This document shows, piece after piece, positions 63,654 through 64,000 of a DNA stretch of 64,000 nucleotides (position 1 is the first letter of the stretch; each line of letters starts with the position of its first letter). The position numbers and the translations under genes were made by a program. The notes under the pieces are model-generated. The model was not told the origin of the DNA. It did no database searches and saw only the letters and a program-made list of their open reading frames with translations. The stretch comes from Chthoniobacter flavus (GTDB lineage: Bacteria; Verrucomicrobiota; Verrucomicrobiia; Chthoniobacterales; JACTMZ01), in the NCBI GenBank assembly GCA_945878135.1, contig CAMDUL010000001.1, positions 147,670 through 211,669 on the forward strand. The letters are read 5' to 3'.

Positions 63654-63852
63654 GCGGCGACTGTTGGCCTTTGGGGCTCACAAAAACCCCCGCAGGCGCA
63701 GACAGCGGAGCATCCATAAAAGCGCTTCCTGCGCCAACCTCGCGCAAAGTTTTCGCACCCTGCGGATGCCGCTTGAGGTAAACACTGACACTCTGCCTCG
63801 TGATGCCGAGCAGGCGAGCCGCCTGCGATTGCGTAGCCTTGCACTCGCGCAC
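63631..63852 (-). CDS. Putative helix-turn-helix protein, possibly frameshifted
   Basis: A 73-residue frame starting at GTG. Its N-terminus KATQSQAARLLGITRQSVSVYLKRH is a good helix-turn-helix (Fis/excisionase-like). The preceding frame on the same strand (to 63911) reads AAMRLDVRLMLEIMG, which could be the missing first helix in another frame, so a frameshift or pseudogene is possible. It overlaps the convergent low-GC gene by 23 bp. The rest of the window to 64000 shows nothing clear. Confidence 0.4.
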   Translation of the reverse strand: MRECKATQSQAARLLGITRQSVSVYLKRHPQGAKTLREVGAGSAFMDAPLSAPAGVFVSPKGQQSPPNLALQS

Positions 63853-64000
63853 CCCATGATCTCGAGCATCAGACGCACATCCAGACGCATGGCCGCGTGG
63901 ACGCAGAGCATGGCGCCGACGATGACTTCGCGTTTGCGAAAGGGTTGAGTCGATCCGCCCCCGAGAAGCCCGAGGATCGAAGTGGTTGCGGTCCAGACCG

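Overview
The window is a GC-rich (mostly above 60% G+C) bacterial chromosome segment with tightly packed genes, many 4-bp ATGA/GTGA overlaps, frequent GTG starts and few clear Shine-Dalgarno sequences. The gene content points to Verrucomicrobiota: a PEP-CTERM protein beside an exosortase fused to an EpsI-like domain, a sdhC-A-B operon of the cytochrome b558 type, a bacterial pentameric ligand-gated channel, and several small protein types without clear assignment. The class cannot be fixed from this window. High GC makes long antisense shadow ORFs common; these were left out.

Layout. 1-6.1 kb: 3' part of ilvD, a HAD phosphatase, a BASS-type transporter, a secreted GH13 amylase and a convergent PDZ protein. 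6.1-8.5 kb: phosphopantetheinyl transferase and sugar-nucleotide epimerase, then two divergent ribbon-helix-helix genes around an AT-rich operator-like spacer. 8.5-15.8 kb: a seven-gene minus-strand operon for unsaturated uronate use (SDR, GH88, cupin, Gfo/Idh/MocA oxidoreductase, KDG kinase, KDPG aldolase, TIM-barrel isomerase), divergent from an AraC-type regulator with a direct-repeat operator candidate. 15.8-24.4 kb: TauE permease, pentameric channel, oligopeptide-binding lipoprotein, a tandem pair of GT39 glycosyltransferases, a small membrane protein and a sialidase-like protein. 24.4-30 kb: DinG-type helicase, LptF/G permease, Dus and a lipoprotein-type isoaspartate methyltransferase.

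30-35.1 kb is the sorting module: PEP-CTERM substrate, TPR-like membrane protein, discoidin-like secreted protein and the divergent exosortase-EpsI fusion. 35.1-47.4 kb is mostly housekeeping: SMP-30 lactonase, SufU, MTA/SAH nucleosidase-like protein, signal peptidase I, HAD phosphatase, guanine-deaminase-like protein, a secreted transglutaminase-like protein, dxr-cdsA, tsaE-tsaB and a class B penicillin-binding protein. 47.4-51.9 kb holds an ABC-2 transporter (ATPase fused to permease) with two co-transcribed envelope proteins. 51.9-55.6 kb is sdhCAB with a perfect 19-bp palindrome upstream and a hairpin element between sdhA and sdhB. 55.6-62.6 kb has a peptidoglycan-binding protein, a nucleoside transporter, S8 and S1 proteases, a kinase-fold protein and a SWIM zinc-finger ORF.

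The right end (62.6-64 kb) is tRNA-Glu(UUC), a second copy of its 3' end 149 bp downstream, a block of 10/11-bp tandem repeats, and a gene of clearly lower GC. I read this as the edge of an integrated element that runs out of the window. Two 71-75-bp paired-hairpin elements (30.0 and 52.8 kb) are copies of one repeat family with matching compensatory base changes.
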